Assembly (NCBI GenBank): GCA_002050365.1
Contig: MWYZ01000109.1
Span: 1-54,581, forward strand
Source of the DNA: Acidobacteria bacterium 28-1
GTDB taxonomy: Bacteria > Acidobacteriota > Blastocatellia > Pyrinomonadales > Pyrinomonadaceae
Length of the DNA stretch: 54,581 bases
Direction: 5' to 3'
The translations under genes were made by a program, and so were the position numbers. This document shows, one piece after another, positions 18,121 to 27,419 of this stretch. The notes under the pieces were generated by a model. That model worked only from the letters and a program-made list of their open reading frames with translations. It did not search any database and was not told the DNA's origin. Position 1 is the first letter of the stretch; the number at the start of each line of letters is the position of its first letter.

Positions 18121-18765
18121 TTATTCATTTCTCATTCCAAAAACTTCCGCAAAGTTTTTGACGATTTTATCCTCGACTTCCGCCAAATCCAATTCGCGCC
18201 CTAAGAGTCTTTCCATCGAAGTCACCGGCTCGCCTTCGCAGGCGATTATCCAATCGAAAAAACTCAAATCCGTGTTGACGTTCAAAGCGAAACCGTGCGT
18301 TGTAACCCAACGCTTGATGTGAACGCCGATTGCCGCGACTTTACCTTCTTTCGTATGAACGCCGGTCAAATCCTCGATTCTGAACGCCTCGATTCCAAAG
18401 TCAACCATTGTTTTAATCAACACCTCTTCCAAATCGCGGACATACTTGTGAACATCTTTCCGATCAGGCGAGAGGCTAATAATTGGATAACCGACGATTT
18501 GCCCAAGTCCGTGATAGGTAACCTTGCCGCCGCGATCCGTTTCAAAAACCGAGACTTCCAATTTTTTTAACATTTCAGCATTTGCCAAAACGCCGGTTTC
18601 CTTAGCGCGTCGCCCAATCGTGAACGTGTGCGGATGTTCGAGCAGAAGCAGATAATCTGGCTCGCGTAGTTCGATAACTTGCTGTTCGAGTTCTTTTTGC
18701 AGACGCAAACCGGCATCATAAGCAAAGCGTCCGAGACGGCGAATTTGTAAATTTCTTTCCAGCAT
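18121..18765 (-). CDS. lipB: octanoyl-[ACP]:protein N-octanoyltransferase
   Basis: A 214-residue LipB, which moves an octanoyl group from acyl carrier protein to lipoyl domains in the first step of lipoate synthesis, in the cytoplasm. Family blocks in order: LLLLEHPHTFTIGRRA, DRGGKVTYHGLGQIVGYPI, the catalytic-Lys block GKVAAIGVHIKRWVTTHGFA, and the block FDWIIACEGEPVTSMERL with the catalytic Cys. Length matches the family. No lipA is adjacent. Confidence 0.96.
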   Translation of the reverse strand: MLERNLQIRRLGRFAYDAGLRLQKELEQQVIELREPDYLLLLEHPHTFTIGRRAKETGVLANAEMLKKLEVSVFETDRGGKVTYHGLGQIVGYPIISLSPDRKDVHKYVRDLEEVLIKTMVDFGIEAFRIEDLTGVHTKEGKVAAIGVHIKRWVTTHGFALNVNTDLSFFDWIIACEGEPVTSMERLLGRELDLAEVEDKIVKNFAEVFGMRNE

Positions 18766-18815
18766 CTTTATCTTATGATAAAGTTATTCGTGTAAATTTA
18801 CGAACAAAAAACGAT

Positions 18816-19352
18816 ATGAAAATAAAAATGAATTTGATAAAATCGGCGACAATTTTGGCGTTTGTATTGTGTTTAGCTTTTTCGGCAAACGCGCAAAAAC
18901 GCAAAACAACGAGCAAAAGAACGACCAAATCAACCGGCGCGACCAAGACAATCAACGCCGTCGAAATAAAATCGGGCGCAGATAAAGTTTCGACACAGAT
19001 AAAAAATCTTTCAAAATTTATTTATGTTCTTGGCGGTGTGTCGCGAGTTATCGAAGACCTTGATAAGGATATTGCCGCGCGAAAGGCTTCGCAGAACGCA
19101 CCGGAACTCAACCAGAAAAACAAACAAGCCGTCATCACCACGATTAAAAATCTTCGCGCCGGACTCGTCGCTCTGGAAATCGAGTTTCGTACCAAACCCG
19201 CACTAAAAAATTATCTTTTTCAAATTCAGGGAATTTCCGATATGTCGGGCGTAGCGGAAGACCAAGCGACGGCTGGACAGATATCCGAATCGGGAAAAAC
19301 GCTTTTATTAGTGGTTGAAAAATTGTCGGATACGTTAGTCGCTATGCCGTAA
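18816..19352 (+). CDS. exported protein of unknown function
   Basis: A 178-residue protein with a signal peptide (SATILAFVLCLAFSANAQ), a basic Thr/Lys-rich linker (KRKTTSKRTTKSTG) and then an almost all-helical domain of about 130 residues. No family recognised. The gene is divergent from lipB and is followed by a hairpin at 19381-19409. Confidence 0.75.
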   Translation: MKIKMNLIKSATILAFVLCLAFSANAQKRKTTSKRTTKSTGATKTINAVEIKSGADKVSTQIKNLSKFIYVLGGVSRVIEDLDKDIAARKASQNAPELNQKNKQAVITTIKNLRAGLVALEIEFRTKPALKNYLFQIQGISDMSGVAEDQATAGQISESGKTLLLVVEKLSDTLVAMP

Positions 19353-19380
19353 ATTGATTTTATAAAATTTAAACGAAAGA

Positions 19381-19409
19381 AAAGCGCGAGTTTTTTATAC
19401 TCGCGCTTT
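19381..19409. terminator. hairpin after the exported protein gene
   Basis: A perfect 11-bp stem (AAAGCGCGAGT / ACTCGCGCTTT) with a T-rich loop lies 28 bp past the stop. There is only a short T run after the stem on the plus strand, so termination is likely but not certain. Confidence 0.55.
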
Positions 19410-19587
19410 GTCATTAAAACGATTTTTAGACAAAATTGCATTCGTCAAAAGTGCAAGCTAAAATTGCTTTTCAAAAAACCGGAGATGGTTTTATAATGGT
19501 TAAATTTCAAGAAAAACCACAAATTGTTAACACTGAGACTTTTTCGTTTTCGGAAAAAGGATTCACCTGAAAAATACGGAGAAGGAG

Positions 19588-21824
19588 ATGCGAATAATCG
19601 GTAGTATTCTGCCGTTTACATTTCTGCTAACTTTAACGGTATCGGCGCAATACAAATTTGAAACGTGGACGACCGAGCAGGGTTTGCCTTACAAAGCCGT
19701 CAATTCGGTTTTGCAAACGCGCGACGGCTACGTTTGGGCGGCGACCGGTGACGGCTTGGCACGTTTTGACGGTGTAAAATTCACTGTTTTTAATACGGCA
19801 AATACAAACGGCTTGCTGACGAATCGTCTCAAATTTTTGGCGGAAACCACCGACGGAAGCGTCTGGACGAGCGGCGAAGAGAACGGTTTGTTTCGGTATA
19901 AAAACGGCGAGTTTTCGTCCTTTTCCATCGAGAATGATTCGCCGAACGGTAAAATTCTTTCGCTGCACGCGGATAAAACCGAAAATCGTTTGTTGATTCT
20001 AACCGAGAAAGGATTGAACGTCTGGCAGAACGAGAAATTTACCCGCGAAAACCTTCCAGTTTCAATCAAGCCGTATTTCGCGCTTTTAGATAATACGGGC
20101 GTGTTATGCGTCAAGGAAAACGGCATTGTGTCGCGTTTCGCGCCCGGCGGAATCAGCGAATATAAACTGCCCGAAGATTTACCGGAATCTTTGCTGACGA
20201 TGTTTTACGAGGCATGCGACGGCGCGGTTTGGATTGGAACTTTCTACCGCAACGAGCCGCGCAAAGCGACGCTTTATACGTTCAAAAACGGCGAAATTTC
20301 GTTTTATGACGATAAGAATTTGCCTGCCGCATTTATCAATCAGGTTTTGGAAGACCGGAAGGGAAATGTCTGGCTGGCGATCGGTGGTTTGGAACTTACG
20401 ACGGCGGATTGATTCGCCGTAAAAATGCTCAGTTTAAAACGATTGCGGTCAAAGACGGCTTGCACGACAACGGCGCGTTTCAGATTCTCGAAGACGATTT
20501 CGGGCGATTTTGGATTAGCTCAAATCGCGGCATTTACCGCGTTAGCCGTCAGGAATTAAATGAGTTTGCTGAAGGAAAACGACAATCTGTAATGAGTGTG
20601 GCTTACGGCGCGGAAGACGGAATGCTCGATGCCGAATGCAACGGCGGAACGCAGCCCGCCGGTTTCAAATCGAAACGGGACGGCAGGCTTTGGTTTCCGA
20701 CGCAAAAAGGTGTGGTTGTCATTGACCCGAAATCCGTTTCCGCGGGCATTCAGCCGACGAATGTCGTTATCGAAGAAATCTTGATTGACCGCAAAACAGT
20801 TTCGCATCAATACGGGATCGAGATTTTGCCCGCTAATGATTCGCTCGAAATTCGCTACACAGGATTGAGTTTCGTCAAACCGGAACAAATAAAATTTAAA
20901 TACAAACTCGAAGGTTTGGACGAAGATTGGATTGACGCGGGAACGCAGCGCACGGCTTATTTTTCGCATTTGCCGCCGGGCGATTACGTTTTTCGAGTTG
21001 CCGCCGCGAATGTTGACGGCGTTTGGAACGAACAGGGCGCGACGGTTAAAATTTCCGTTAAGCCGCCGTTCTATCGCACTTTTTGGTTTTTGGCGTTGTG
21101 TATAATCGGCGCATTCGGGCTGGTAACAATCGTTTTTAATTCGCGTATCAGAAATTTGGAAAAGGCACACGCCGCGCAGGAAGAATTTTCGCGCCGCCTG
21201 CTCGCGTCGCAGGAACAGGAACGCCAGCGCATCGCCGCCGAACTGCACGATTCGCTCGGACAGGAACTGCTTATCATCAAAAATTGGGCGTTGCTCGGAT
21301 TAAGAAACAAAACGGATTCGAGCGAACAGTTAGGTGAAATTTCGGAAACGGCTTCGCAGGCGATTGATGAAGTGCGCGAGATTGCATATAATTTGCGCCC
21401 ATATCATCTGGATGAATTAGGATTGACGAAAGCGATTGAATCAATGCTCGACCGTGTTTCCAAATCTGCAAAAATCGCTTTTGCGTCGGAGATTGATTTG
21501 ATAGACGGATTTTTCCCGAAAGAGGCGCAGATAAATTTTTATCTCATCGTTCAAGAGTGCGTGAATAATATCGTCAAGCATTCGGGCGCGACCGAAGCGG
21601 ATGTGAAAATCAAAAGAAGTGACAGCATTTTGCGTCTTTCCGTTTGGGACAACGGTCAAGGTTTCGAGACCGATTCGCTGGCTCTGAAACGCGCCGGACA
21701 AAGCGGTTTCGGCTTGGCGGGAATTTCCGAACGCGCCAGAATTTTAGGCGGGAAACTTGTTATCAATTCGGGAAACGGGCAAGGAACAGTCGTTAATCTG
21801 ACAATAAACTCGAAAGATTTGTAA
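19588..21824 (+). pseudogene. sensor histidine kinase with Reg_prop/Y_Y_Y periplasmic domains, frameshifted
   Basis: Two frames together encode one sensor. The first (19588-20412) has a signal peptide and beta-propeller repeats ('GYVWAATGDGLARFDGVKF', 'GAVWIGTFYRN'). The second (20409-21824) carries the last propeller blades, a Y_Y_Y domain (LPPGDYVFRVAAANVDGVWN), one transmembrane helix (FLALCIIGAFGLVTIVF), a HisKA_3 domain with the phospho-accepting His in AAELHDSLGQELL, and an HATPase domain. A one-base shift between about 20380 and 20400 joins the frames: in the second frame the upstream sequence reads GTYDGGLIRR, a good propeller blade. The overlap forms TTGA, so re-initiation is formally possible, but the downstream half would lack its signal. 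True mutation or consensus error cannot be told apart. Confidence 0.8.
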
Positions 21825-21866
21825 AGCGGCGTTGTCGCCCGCGCTGACGGCGATAACTTGAATTTT

Positions 21867-22523
21867 ATGAGCGACGAAATAAAAACTCTAATTGTTGACG
21901 ACCATCCGATTTTCCGTAAAGGCTTGCGACAAGTCATCGAATCAGACGCGAAATTGAAAGTCATTGGTGAAGCCGAAAACGGAATCAGTGCATTGGAATT
22001 GATTGAAAATCTGAAACCCGATGTCGTCGCCGATGTCAATATGCCGCAGATGGGCGGGCTGGAATTGGCGCGAAAAATCAGAGAGAAAAATCTGCCGGTC
22101 GCGCTCGTCTTTCTGACGATGCACAAAGACGAAACGATGTTCAACGCGGCGATGGACGCGGGCGGTTGCGGCTACGTTTTGAAGGAAAGTGCTGCGACGG
22201 AATTTACCGATTGCATCAAGGCGGTTGCTGGCGGGAGGCATTACATCACGCCTGCGCTGTCTGATTATCTTTTCAACCGCAGCCGAAAAAGCTCCGCGTT
22301 CAAAGAGCAAACCGGCGGCTTGGATTCTTTGACAAGAACCGAACGCCGCGTTTTGCAATTGATTGCCGACGACAAAACGAGCAAGCAAATCGGCGAGATG
22401 CTTTTCATCCACGCGCGCACGGTTGACAATCACCGCACGAACATCAGCCGGAAGTTAAATCTGCACGGTAGCCACGCGCTTCTGCGGTTTGCGCTCAAAC
22501 ATCAATCGGAACTCGCCGATTAA
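21867..22523 (+). CDS. NarL/LuxR-family response regulator
   Basis: A 218-residue regulator: N-terminal receiver (TLIVDDHPIFRKGLRQVI; phospho-acceptor Asp in VVADVNMP), then a LuxR-type HTH (LTRTERRVLQLIADDKTSKQIGEML). It lies 42 bp after the sensor kinase gene, so kinase and regulator form a pair typical of HisKA_3 systems. ATG at 21867 is preferred over the upstream TTG. The beta-3 strand before the phospho-acceptor is one residue shorter than usual (PDVVAD rather than PDVVxxD), which could affect geometry. Its stop overlaps the convergent PIN gene by 4 bp. Confidence 0.9.
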   Translation: MSDEIKTLIVDDHPIFRKGLRQVIESDAKLKVIGEAENGISALELIENLKPDVVADVNMPQMGGLELARKIREKNLPVALVFLTMHKDETMFNAAMDAGGCGYVLKESAATEFTDCIKAVAGGRHYITPALSDYLFNRSRKSSAFKEQTGGLDSLTRTERRVLQLIADDKTSKQIGEMLFIHARTVDNHRTNISRKLNLHGSHALLRFALKHQSELAD

Positions 22524-22906
22524 ACGGTCGGAAAAGGCGGCACGACGATTTTCAAGCCCCTGATGAATTGAAAATCTTTTGTGTTGTAGGTGATAAGAGT
22601 TAAATCGTATTCGAGACAAGCGGCGGCAACTTGTGCGTCCGGCAGTTGCAAACCGAAAGAATTTGAGTAAGCGTCAATCAGCCTGATGGTTCTCTCCGAT
22701 ATTTCGGACGTAAAATGCAAAATGGGAAAAGTGCCAAGGTATTTTTTAATTCTTTGCTTTTCAGCATTTGATTTTTGCCCTTGCAAACATTCGACGTAAA
22801 TGGTCGTGTCAACGCCCGCCGGGAGAGTTTCGACATACTACTTGACAGGTAAATTGCTTTTGAAAATTTCGGAAAAGACATTTGTGTCAATTAAATCGTC
22901 AATCAT
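22520..22906 (-). pseudogene. PIN-domain (VapC-like) toxin with an in-frame stop
   Basis: From ATG at 22906 the frame reads MIDDLIDTNVFSEIFKSNL, with the first PIN acidic residues, then hits TAG at 22838-22840. Past the stop, the same frame continues without a break (YVETLPAGVDTTIYVECLQG ... LPDAQVAAACLEYDLTLITYNTKDF) and carries the remaining PIN acidic positions. A single amber codon therefore splits an otherwise complete toxin of about 128 residues. PIN toxins are metal-dependent RNases in type II toxin-antitoxin pairs. The ATG overlaps the upstream antitoxin stop (ATGA). Confidence 0.75.
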
Positions 22907-23025
22907 GTTACTTTCCGATTTCCCTCACGAATTTTACGAGCTATTTCCTGACCGCTCTCCTCACGGTCAGCCCAGATACCTAAAACCGCATCACCGGCTT
23001 CGCGCCGATTGTGGTGTGTTGGCAA
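22903..23025 (-). pseudogene. antitoxin remnant upstream of the PIN toxin
   Basis: In the frame that ends in TGA overlapping the toxin ATG, the peptide HHNRREAGDAVLGIWADREE continues to SGQEIARKIREGNRKVT, a plausible toxin-binding tail of a VapB-like antitoxin. No ATG with a Shine-Dalgarno lies upstream in that frame; only a TTG at 23025 does. The DNA-binding N-terminus seems to be missing. The family call is by position and tail pattern only. Confidence 0.5.
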
Positions 23026-23209
23026 TTGAATCGCCCCGAAGCAACCGCCCTCTCAAATTTACTCTTCATTTATTAAAAAAATATCATAAAAAGCACCAAT
23101 TACATTCAGCAAAACAATTTTTAGGATTACCTCAAACTAACAATTGTTTTCAGCATTTTTCGCAGGCGTATATCTAAATTATCGTGCGAAATACCGGTTT
23201 AAGGTATAT

Positions 23210-23254
23210 GAGGCTTTTAAAATCAACTCAAACAGAGTCGATTCTAAAAGCCTC
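23210..23254. repeat. palindrome downstream of the exported-protein gene
   Basis: Arms of 20 bp (GAGGCTTTTAAAATCAACTC and its near complement, two mismatches) surround a 5-bp loop. It lies 27 bp past the stop of the minus-strand gene at 23281. No T tract follows on either strand, so it may be a repeat or a processing hairpin rather than a classical terminator. Confidence 0.6.
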
Positions 23255-23280
23255 AAAATGAATCGTTTCTGAGATGGCTT

Positions 23281-23958
23281 CTAATTTTTATCCTTCATAT
23301 TTTTATCCATCTTCATGTCCATCATTTTCGCAGGCTGGTCAGGAAAAGCTGTATTGCTTTTCGGCACCTGAAATTGCAGCCCTTGCGTGTACGGCGACAT
23401 CTGTCCGTTTTTGAATGCCATCGCCGTTTTGGCGTAAAAATCTCTGGCGTCTTTGACCGAACGCTTGCCCGTCACAATGTCATTGGCTAAATTAAGAGCG
23501 AGAAAATTCATTTCCTCCTTGTCGCAGCGAGCCGACATTTCGCCCACCGTGCGCTGAACGACAACGCTGCCGTCATACTCGGCAAGTTCGTCGAATTTAT
23601 CAGCCGGGACGCCGTAATCAATAAATTGTTCGAGCAAATCGGTGTGCGGCATCGGAAAATTGTGCGGCACTTCCTGACGATAAACAACGGTTCGCTTCCA
23701 CGGTCCGCTGTTCTCCCAAACCAGCATATTCGGCGTCATACCGCTCGGCTGACCGTATTTTTGCATTGTTTTCATCGCCACTTCGCGCGGCGTGCCGGAC
23801 CAGCCGGCTAATACTTCGTCCGCCGACATTTTCATTTTGTTTTGCGCCATCCGTTCCTGCATCTGCGAGGTCGGCGTGTTTACTACAGCGAACGCGCCGA
23901 AAACGGCTAAAACCGCCGCCAGCAAGCCGATGCGATGAAACTTAATTTTTTTGAACAT
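23281..23958 (-). CDS. exported or membrane-anchored protein of unknown function
   Basis: A 225-residue protein. A hydrophobic N-terminal segment (IGLLAAVLAVFGAFAVV) has no clear cleavage site and may be a signal anchor. The rest is Met- and Lys-rich, with the C-terminus 'MMDMKMDKNMKDKN'. No named domain recognised. It has GGGAGAA as a Shine-Dalgarno. About 200 bp upstream of its start is a perfect Crp-type operator, so it may be a target of the neighbouring Crp/Fnr regulator. Confidence 0.72.
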   Translation of the reverse strand: MFKKIKFHRIGLLAAVLAVFGAFAVVNTPTSQMQERMAQNKMKMSADEVLAGWSGTPREVAMKTMQKYGQPSGMTPNMLVWENSGPWKRTVVYRQEVPHNFPMPHTDLLEQFIDYGVPADKFDELAEYDGSVVVQRTVGEMSARCDKEEMNFLALNLANDIVTGKRSVKDARDFYAKTAMAFKNGQMSPYTQGLQFQVPKSNTAFPDQPAKMMDMKMDKNMKDKN

Positions 23959-24154
23959 AATTAATATTCTCCCTGATTTTGTAAAAGTTTAAGCGGCGAA
24001 TCTAAAGCAGTTTCAAATTGGATTTACGGGCTGGTATCCCTTTTTAACTTAACTACGGACTTGCCGGATATGATTTCTCTAACCCGTTGCCCCCAACATC
24101 GCTCCAGTGCCGCCTATAACTTTTAATAGAATATAATTTAAGGCGGGAATGGTC

Positions 24155-24170
24155 TGTGACATTGCTCACA
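24155..24170. promoter_or_regulatory. Crp/Fnr-type operator (TGTGA-N6-TCACA)
   Basis: TGTGACATTGCTCACA is a perfect match to the Crp consensus half-sites with 6-bp spacing. It lies between the Crp/Fnr gene (ending 24199) and the exported-protein gene that starts at 23958, about 200 bp upstream of the latter. Binding by the neighbouring regulator is inferred from proximity; the regulator's own recognition helix differs somewhat from E. coli Crp. Confidence 0.65.
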
Positions 24171-24198
24171 TTGGATTGAAAAAAAATATTTTAAAAAT

Positions 24199-25041
24199 TC
24201 ACACAATGCTCAGTTCGGTCAAAGCTTTTACGTCGAGTAACACGATTTTGCCGCGATGCAGTTCGATTAAGCCGTTTGTGCGGAAGTTGTTAAGAACTCT
24301 GGTAATTGTTTCGCGGTGAACGCCGGTCATTTGCGATAGTTCCTCGTGTGTGCAGGCAATTTCAACGAAAGCGGGATCGGATGAAACGCTTTCGTTCTGA
24401 TTGTTGACAGATTTCTTATCGGCGAGCGAAAGAAGCAAAGCCGCCAGACGTGCCGGAACTTGCTTGAAAGCAAAGTCAGCCAATCGCTGCTCGGTTTCGG
24501 CTAATCGCTTGCTGAGGCTCTCGACGATGCGGTAAGAGATGCGTAAATCACTAAGAAAGAATGTTTTTACGTCGTCGCGGCTCATTACGCATAACGTGCA
24601 GGGCGTGACGGCTTCGGCATATTTGCCGTAGAGACTTTGACCGAGCAGCGTCATCTCTCCGAAGAAAGTTCCCGATTCGAGGGTTGCAGTCGTGAAAGCC
24701 TTGCCTCCAGCCGAAAGGTAAAACAACCGGACGCGACCTTTTTTCAAAAAAAGCAATACCTCGGTCGGATGCTCGGGACTGTAAAAAACCGTCCCGGCTC
24801 CAACCTCTTTAACCGGCATTTGTTCGCCCAGAGCGTCAATTTCCGCCGCCGTTAAATCCTGAAAAAGCTCGGCGTCCTGCAGGTAAATTTGCTCGTTGAA
24901 CAAAGAATTTGATTTCATCGTTTTACTCAACCTTTCATTTGAATCTTCGAGTTGTTCGAGAATCTCAGTGGCTTTTTTCTCGCTTTCAATCCGAAAAGTT
25001 CGATTGACGTTTTGCGGTATTTCTAAAATTACTTGTCCCAT
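24199..25041 (-). CDS. Crp/Fnr-family transcription regulator with an antitoxin-like N-terminal extension
   Basis: A 280-residue regulator. Residues about 52-170 form a cyclic-nucleotide-binding fold (GTVFYSPEHPTEVLLFLKKG, SGTFFGEMTLLGQS) without the full cAMP-binding RxS set. Residues about 190-275 form a winged helix (CTHEELSQMTGVHRETITRV). The first 40 residues (MGQVILEIPQNVNRTFRIES ... ILEQLED) are not part of Crp; they look like a small antitoxin-type protein fused in frame. A strong GAGGTG Shine-Dalgarno precedes Met1 at 25041, while Met42 (MKSNSLFNEQ) has only a weaker AAAGG. The ligand is unknown. The gene is divergent from the DUF4440 genes. Confidence 0.88.
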   Translation of the reverse strand: MGQVILEIPQNVNRTFRIESEKKATEILEQLEDSNERLSKTMKSNSLFNEQIYLQDAELFQDLTAAEIDALGEQMPVKEVGAGTVFYSPEHPTEVLLFLKKGRVRLFYLSAGGKAFTTATLESGTFFGEMTLLGQSLYGKYAEAVTPCTLCVMSRDDVKTFFLSDLRISYRIVESLSKRLAETEQRLADFAFKQVPARLAALLLSLADKKSVNNQNESVSSDPAFVEIACTHEELSQMTGVHRETITRVLNNFRTNGLIELHRGKIVLLDVKALTELSIV

Positions 25042-25255
25042 TATTTACACCTCATCCTTGATTTTAACAAAAACCGTGTGAAAACACACAGAAAAATATG
25101 TGTGTCTCGCTCCGCAAATTGTGGGAAAAACTCTATTCACAAACCATTCCAAACCGGTTAACCTTTCCGTCATCGGGCAGTTCAAATTCCGCAGACCGCT
25201 TGGGTTTGCGGTAAATCTAATTTAAATCAAACAACCTTATAAGGAGCAAACAGAT

Positions 25256-26026
25256 ATGAAACGCATATTTTTAACGATGGCGATTATAGTCGCCGTAACA
25301 ACATTTGTTTTCGGTCAATCGAAGGACGAACAGGAAATCCGCAAAATGTTTGCGGCGAACGCCGACGCGCTGCTCAAAAGCGATATGAATGCGCTGCCTG
25401 ATTATTACGCCGACAGCTTTACGTTCACTGCCGCAGACGGCACTGTCATTAACAAAATGCAGTTTTTGGATTTTGTTAAGAACAGAAAGCGGAGCGGGTC
25501 GTTCAATTTCGACGATTTGAGCGTTCGCACTTTCGGAAACGCGGCGGTTGTTAATTTCACCAGAACTTCTACGACAATTGACAACGACGACTCGAAGATA
25601 AACAGCAAAAGCCGCGATACGGCAATGCTGGTTAAAACGGGCGGGCGCTGGCAATATGTCGCCATTCAAATTTCAAAAGAACTTGCGGACGATCAAGCCG
25701 CCGCCGAAAAACAAATCGGCGAACTTATGACCAATTGGGGCAACGCGCTCGGACGGCGCGACGCGGCGGCGGTTGAAAAAATTCTGCCCGCCGATTTAAT
25801 GATAGTTTCGCCCGACGGCAAAATGGTAACCAGCCGCGCCGAATATCTCGAAGTCGTCAAAAGTTTTCCGAGCGATGCGACCGTTACCGGCAAAAGCGAA
25901 AAAACAATCGTGTCGGGCGACACCGCCGTTCAAACGGGAACTTATTCGGTTACGCCGAAAGCGGGCGGTGCAAACACGATGAATTACAAATACACGGCAA
26001 CCTTCGTGCGCCGCGGCGGACGCTGA
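25256..26026 (+). CDS. exported tandem DUF4440/SnoaL-like protein
   Basis: A 256-residue protein with a signal peptide (AIIVAVTTFVFGQ) and two NTF2-like domains. The first is about residues 25-140 (IRKMFAANADALLKSDMNAL ... LVKTGGRWQYVAIQ), the second about 150-256 (IGELMTNWGNALGRRDAAAV). DUF4440/NTF2-like folds form small pockets that bind or isomerise hydrophobic ligands; no catalytic set is obvious. RBS AAGGAGCAAACAGAT precedes the ATG. It is followed by a paralogue at 26099 with nearly the same leader. Confidence 0.82.
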   Translation: MKRIFLTMAIIVAVTTFVFGQSKDEQEIRKMFAANADALLKSDMNALPDYYADSFTFTAADGTVINKMQFLDFVKNRKRSGSFNFDDLSVRTFGNAAVVNFTRTSTTIDNDDSKINSKSRDTAMLVKTGGRWQYVAIQISKELADDQAAAEKQIGELMTNWGNALGRRDAAAVEKILPADLMIVSPDGKMVTSRAEYLEVVKSFPSDATVTGKSEKTIVSGDTAVQTGTYSVTPKAGGANTMNYKYTATFVRRGGR

Positions 26027-26098
26027 ATGCCGATTGCTTTTAACGGCAGAGCGATGCAGCAGAAATAAAATAAAAAACAGAAAAAGGAGCAAAGAGAA

Positions 26099-26904
26099 AT
26101 GAAACGAACAATTACAGCTTTAGCGATTTTAATCGCCGCGACAATTCCAATCGCCGGTCAATCGAAAGACGAGCAGGCGATTCGTCAATACTTTAACGAA
26201 TTGGATGCGATGCTGGTCACGGATGAAGCCGGCGCGGTCGAAACGCTCTTCGCCGACGATCTGATTTTCGTCGGCATCAATGGCGATAAAAATAATAAAG
26301 CCGACCGAATCAACGCCGCAAAGAACGGAACGTGGTCATTCGTCTCGGTCAACGCGATATTGAAAGCGTTCGCCTGATGGGCGACACGGCGGTTGTCGTC
26401 AGCCGCGTCAAATTCGTCGGCAAAGACAAGAAAAATGGGCAGACCTTTAACGGCGCGAACCGCACCACGGTGGTTTTGGCAAAACGCAACGGAAAATGGC
26501 AGGCAGTCGCCTCGCAGTCAACAAGAGAAATAACGCCGTCAGACGAAAAAACGCTCGACAAATTTTTGACTGATTTCACCAACGCGCTTCAGAAAAACTC
26601 GGCGGATGCGGTTGCGCCTTTTTACGACGACCAATGGATTATGGTCAATTTAAACGGCACGACGACGAGCCGCGAACAGCAGCTTGCCGATTTACGTTCG
26701 GGCGATTTGAAACACGGCTCGATTTCAGTTGACGAAAAATCAATGCGAATGTTCGGACGCGAAACGGCAATCGCAGTCGCCAAAGTTACGCTGAGCGGCA
26801 GCAGCTACAAAGGGCGCGATTTGAGCGGCTCATACCGCGTAACTTCCGTCTTGAGAAAAGCGGATACCGACCGCTGGGTCATCGTTTCGCAACACATTAC
26901 CTAA
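26099..26904 (+). pseudogene. second tandem DUF4440 protein, frameshifted
   Basis: A paralogue of the preceding gene: signal peptide (ALAILIAATIPIAGQ), QSKDEQAIRQYFNELDAML, then the frame ends at 26377. The next frame (from about 26332 to 26904) continues with DIESVRLMGDTAVVVSRVKF and a complete second NTF2-like domain (FLTDFTNALQKNSADAV). A single-base shift near 26325-26335 restores one protein of about 268 residues. The RBS leader (AAAGGAGCAAAGAGAA) closely copies that of the upstream gene, so the pair arose by tandem duplication. Confidence 0.75.
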
Positions 26905-26996
26905 CTAAATTAAGAAATTTCATCCGCGAAGCGACAGGAAGATTTCACGAAATTTTTTCTTGATGTTGCGTGGATAAACAAAAAGGAGAACAAAAA

Positions 26997-27404
26997 ATGA
27001 ACGAACAAAAAAACACCGAAATGGCGCAACGCGCCTACGAGCTTTTCAAAACGGGCGACATCGAATCGCTTATGGGTTTATACACGGACGACGCTGACTG
27101 GGAATCGCCGAAAACCGAAAACGTGGCGCACAGCGGAAAGCGGAAAGGCAAACAGCAGATGTTGGAATTTATGTCTTTAGTCGGAGAACACTCGGAAAAT
27201 ATACATTTCGAGCCGCGTGAAACCATCGCGCAGGGCAACAAAGTTGTGGTCGTAGGCAATTACCATTGGCGCATTAAATCAACCGGCAAAGAATACCAAT
27301 CGGATTTCGTTCACGTCTGCACTTTCAACGACGACAGCAGAATCACGAGTTTCAAAGAATATCTCGACACCGCCGCCGCCAGAGACGCTTATACCGCCGC
27401 GTAA
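26997..27404 (+). CDS. SnoaL/NTF2-like cytoplasmic protein
   Basis: A 135-residue single NTF2-like domain (MAQRAYELFKTGDIESLMGL ... DADWESP ... VVGNYHWRIKSTGKEYQSDF) with no signal peptide. Related proteins bind or transform small polyketide- or steroid-like molecules, but many have no known substrate. The ATG at 26997 has AAAAGGAG; an in-frame GTG at 26970 is less likely. It precedes an SDR and a cupin, suggesting a small-molecule modification cluster. Confidence 0.85.
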   Translation: MNEQKNTEMAQRAYELFKTGDIESLMGLYTDDADWESPKTENVAHSGKRKGKQQMLEFMSLVGEHSENIHFEPRETIAQGNKVVVVGNYHWRIKSTGKEYQSDFVHVCTFNDDSRITSFKEYLDTAAARDAYTAA

Positions 27405-27419
27405 GCCGCGTTAAAACTT

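Noticed and set aside
25075..25110. TGTGTG/CACACA words in the divergent promoter as a second Crp site
   Set aside because: Half-site spacing (TGTGAAAACACA) does not fit the TGTGA-N6-TCACA pattern.
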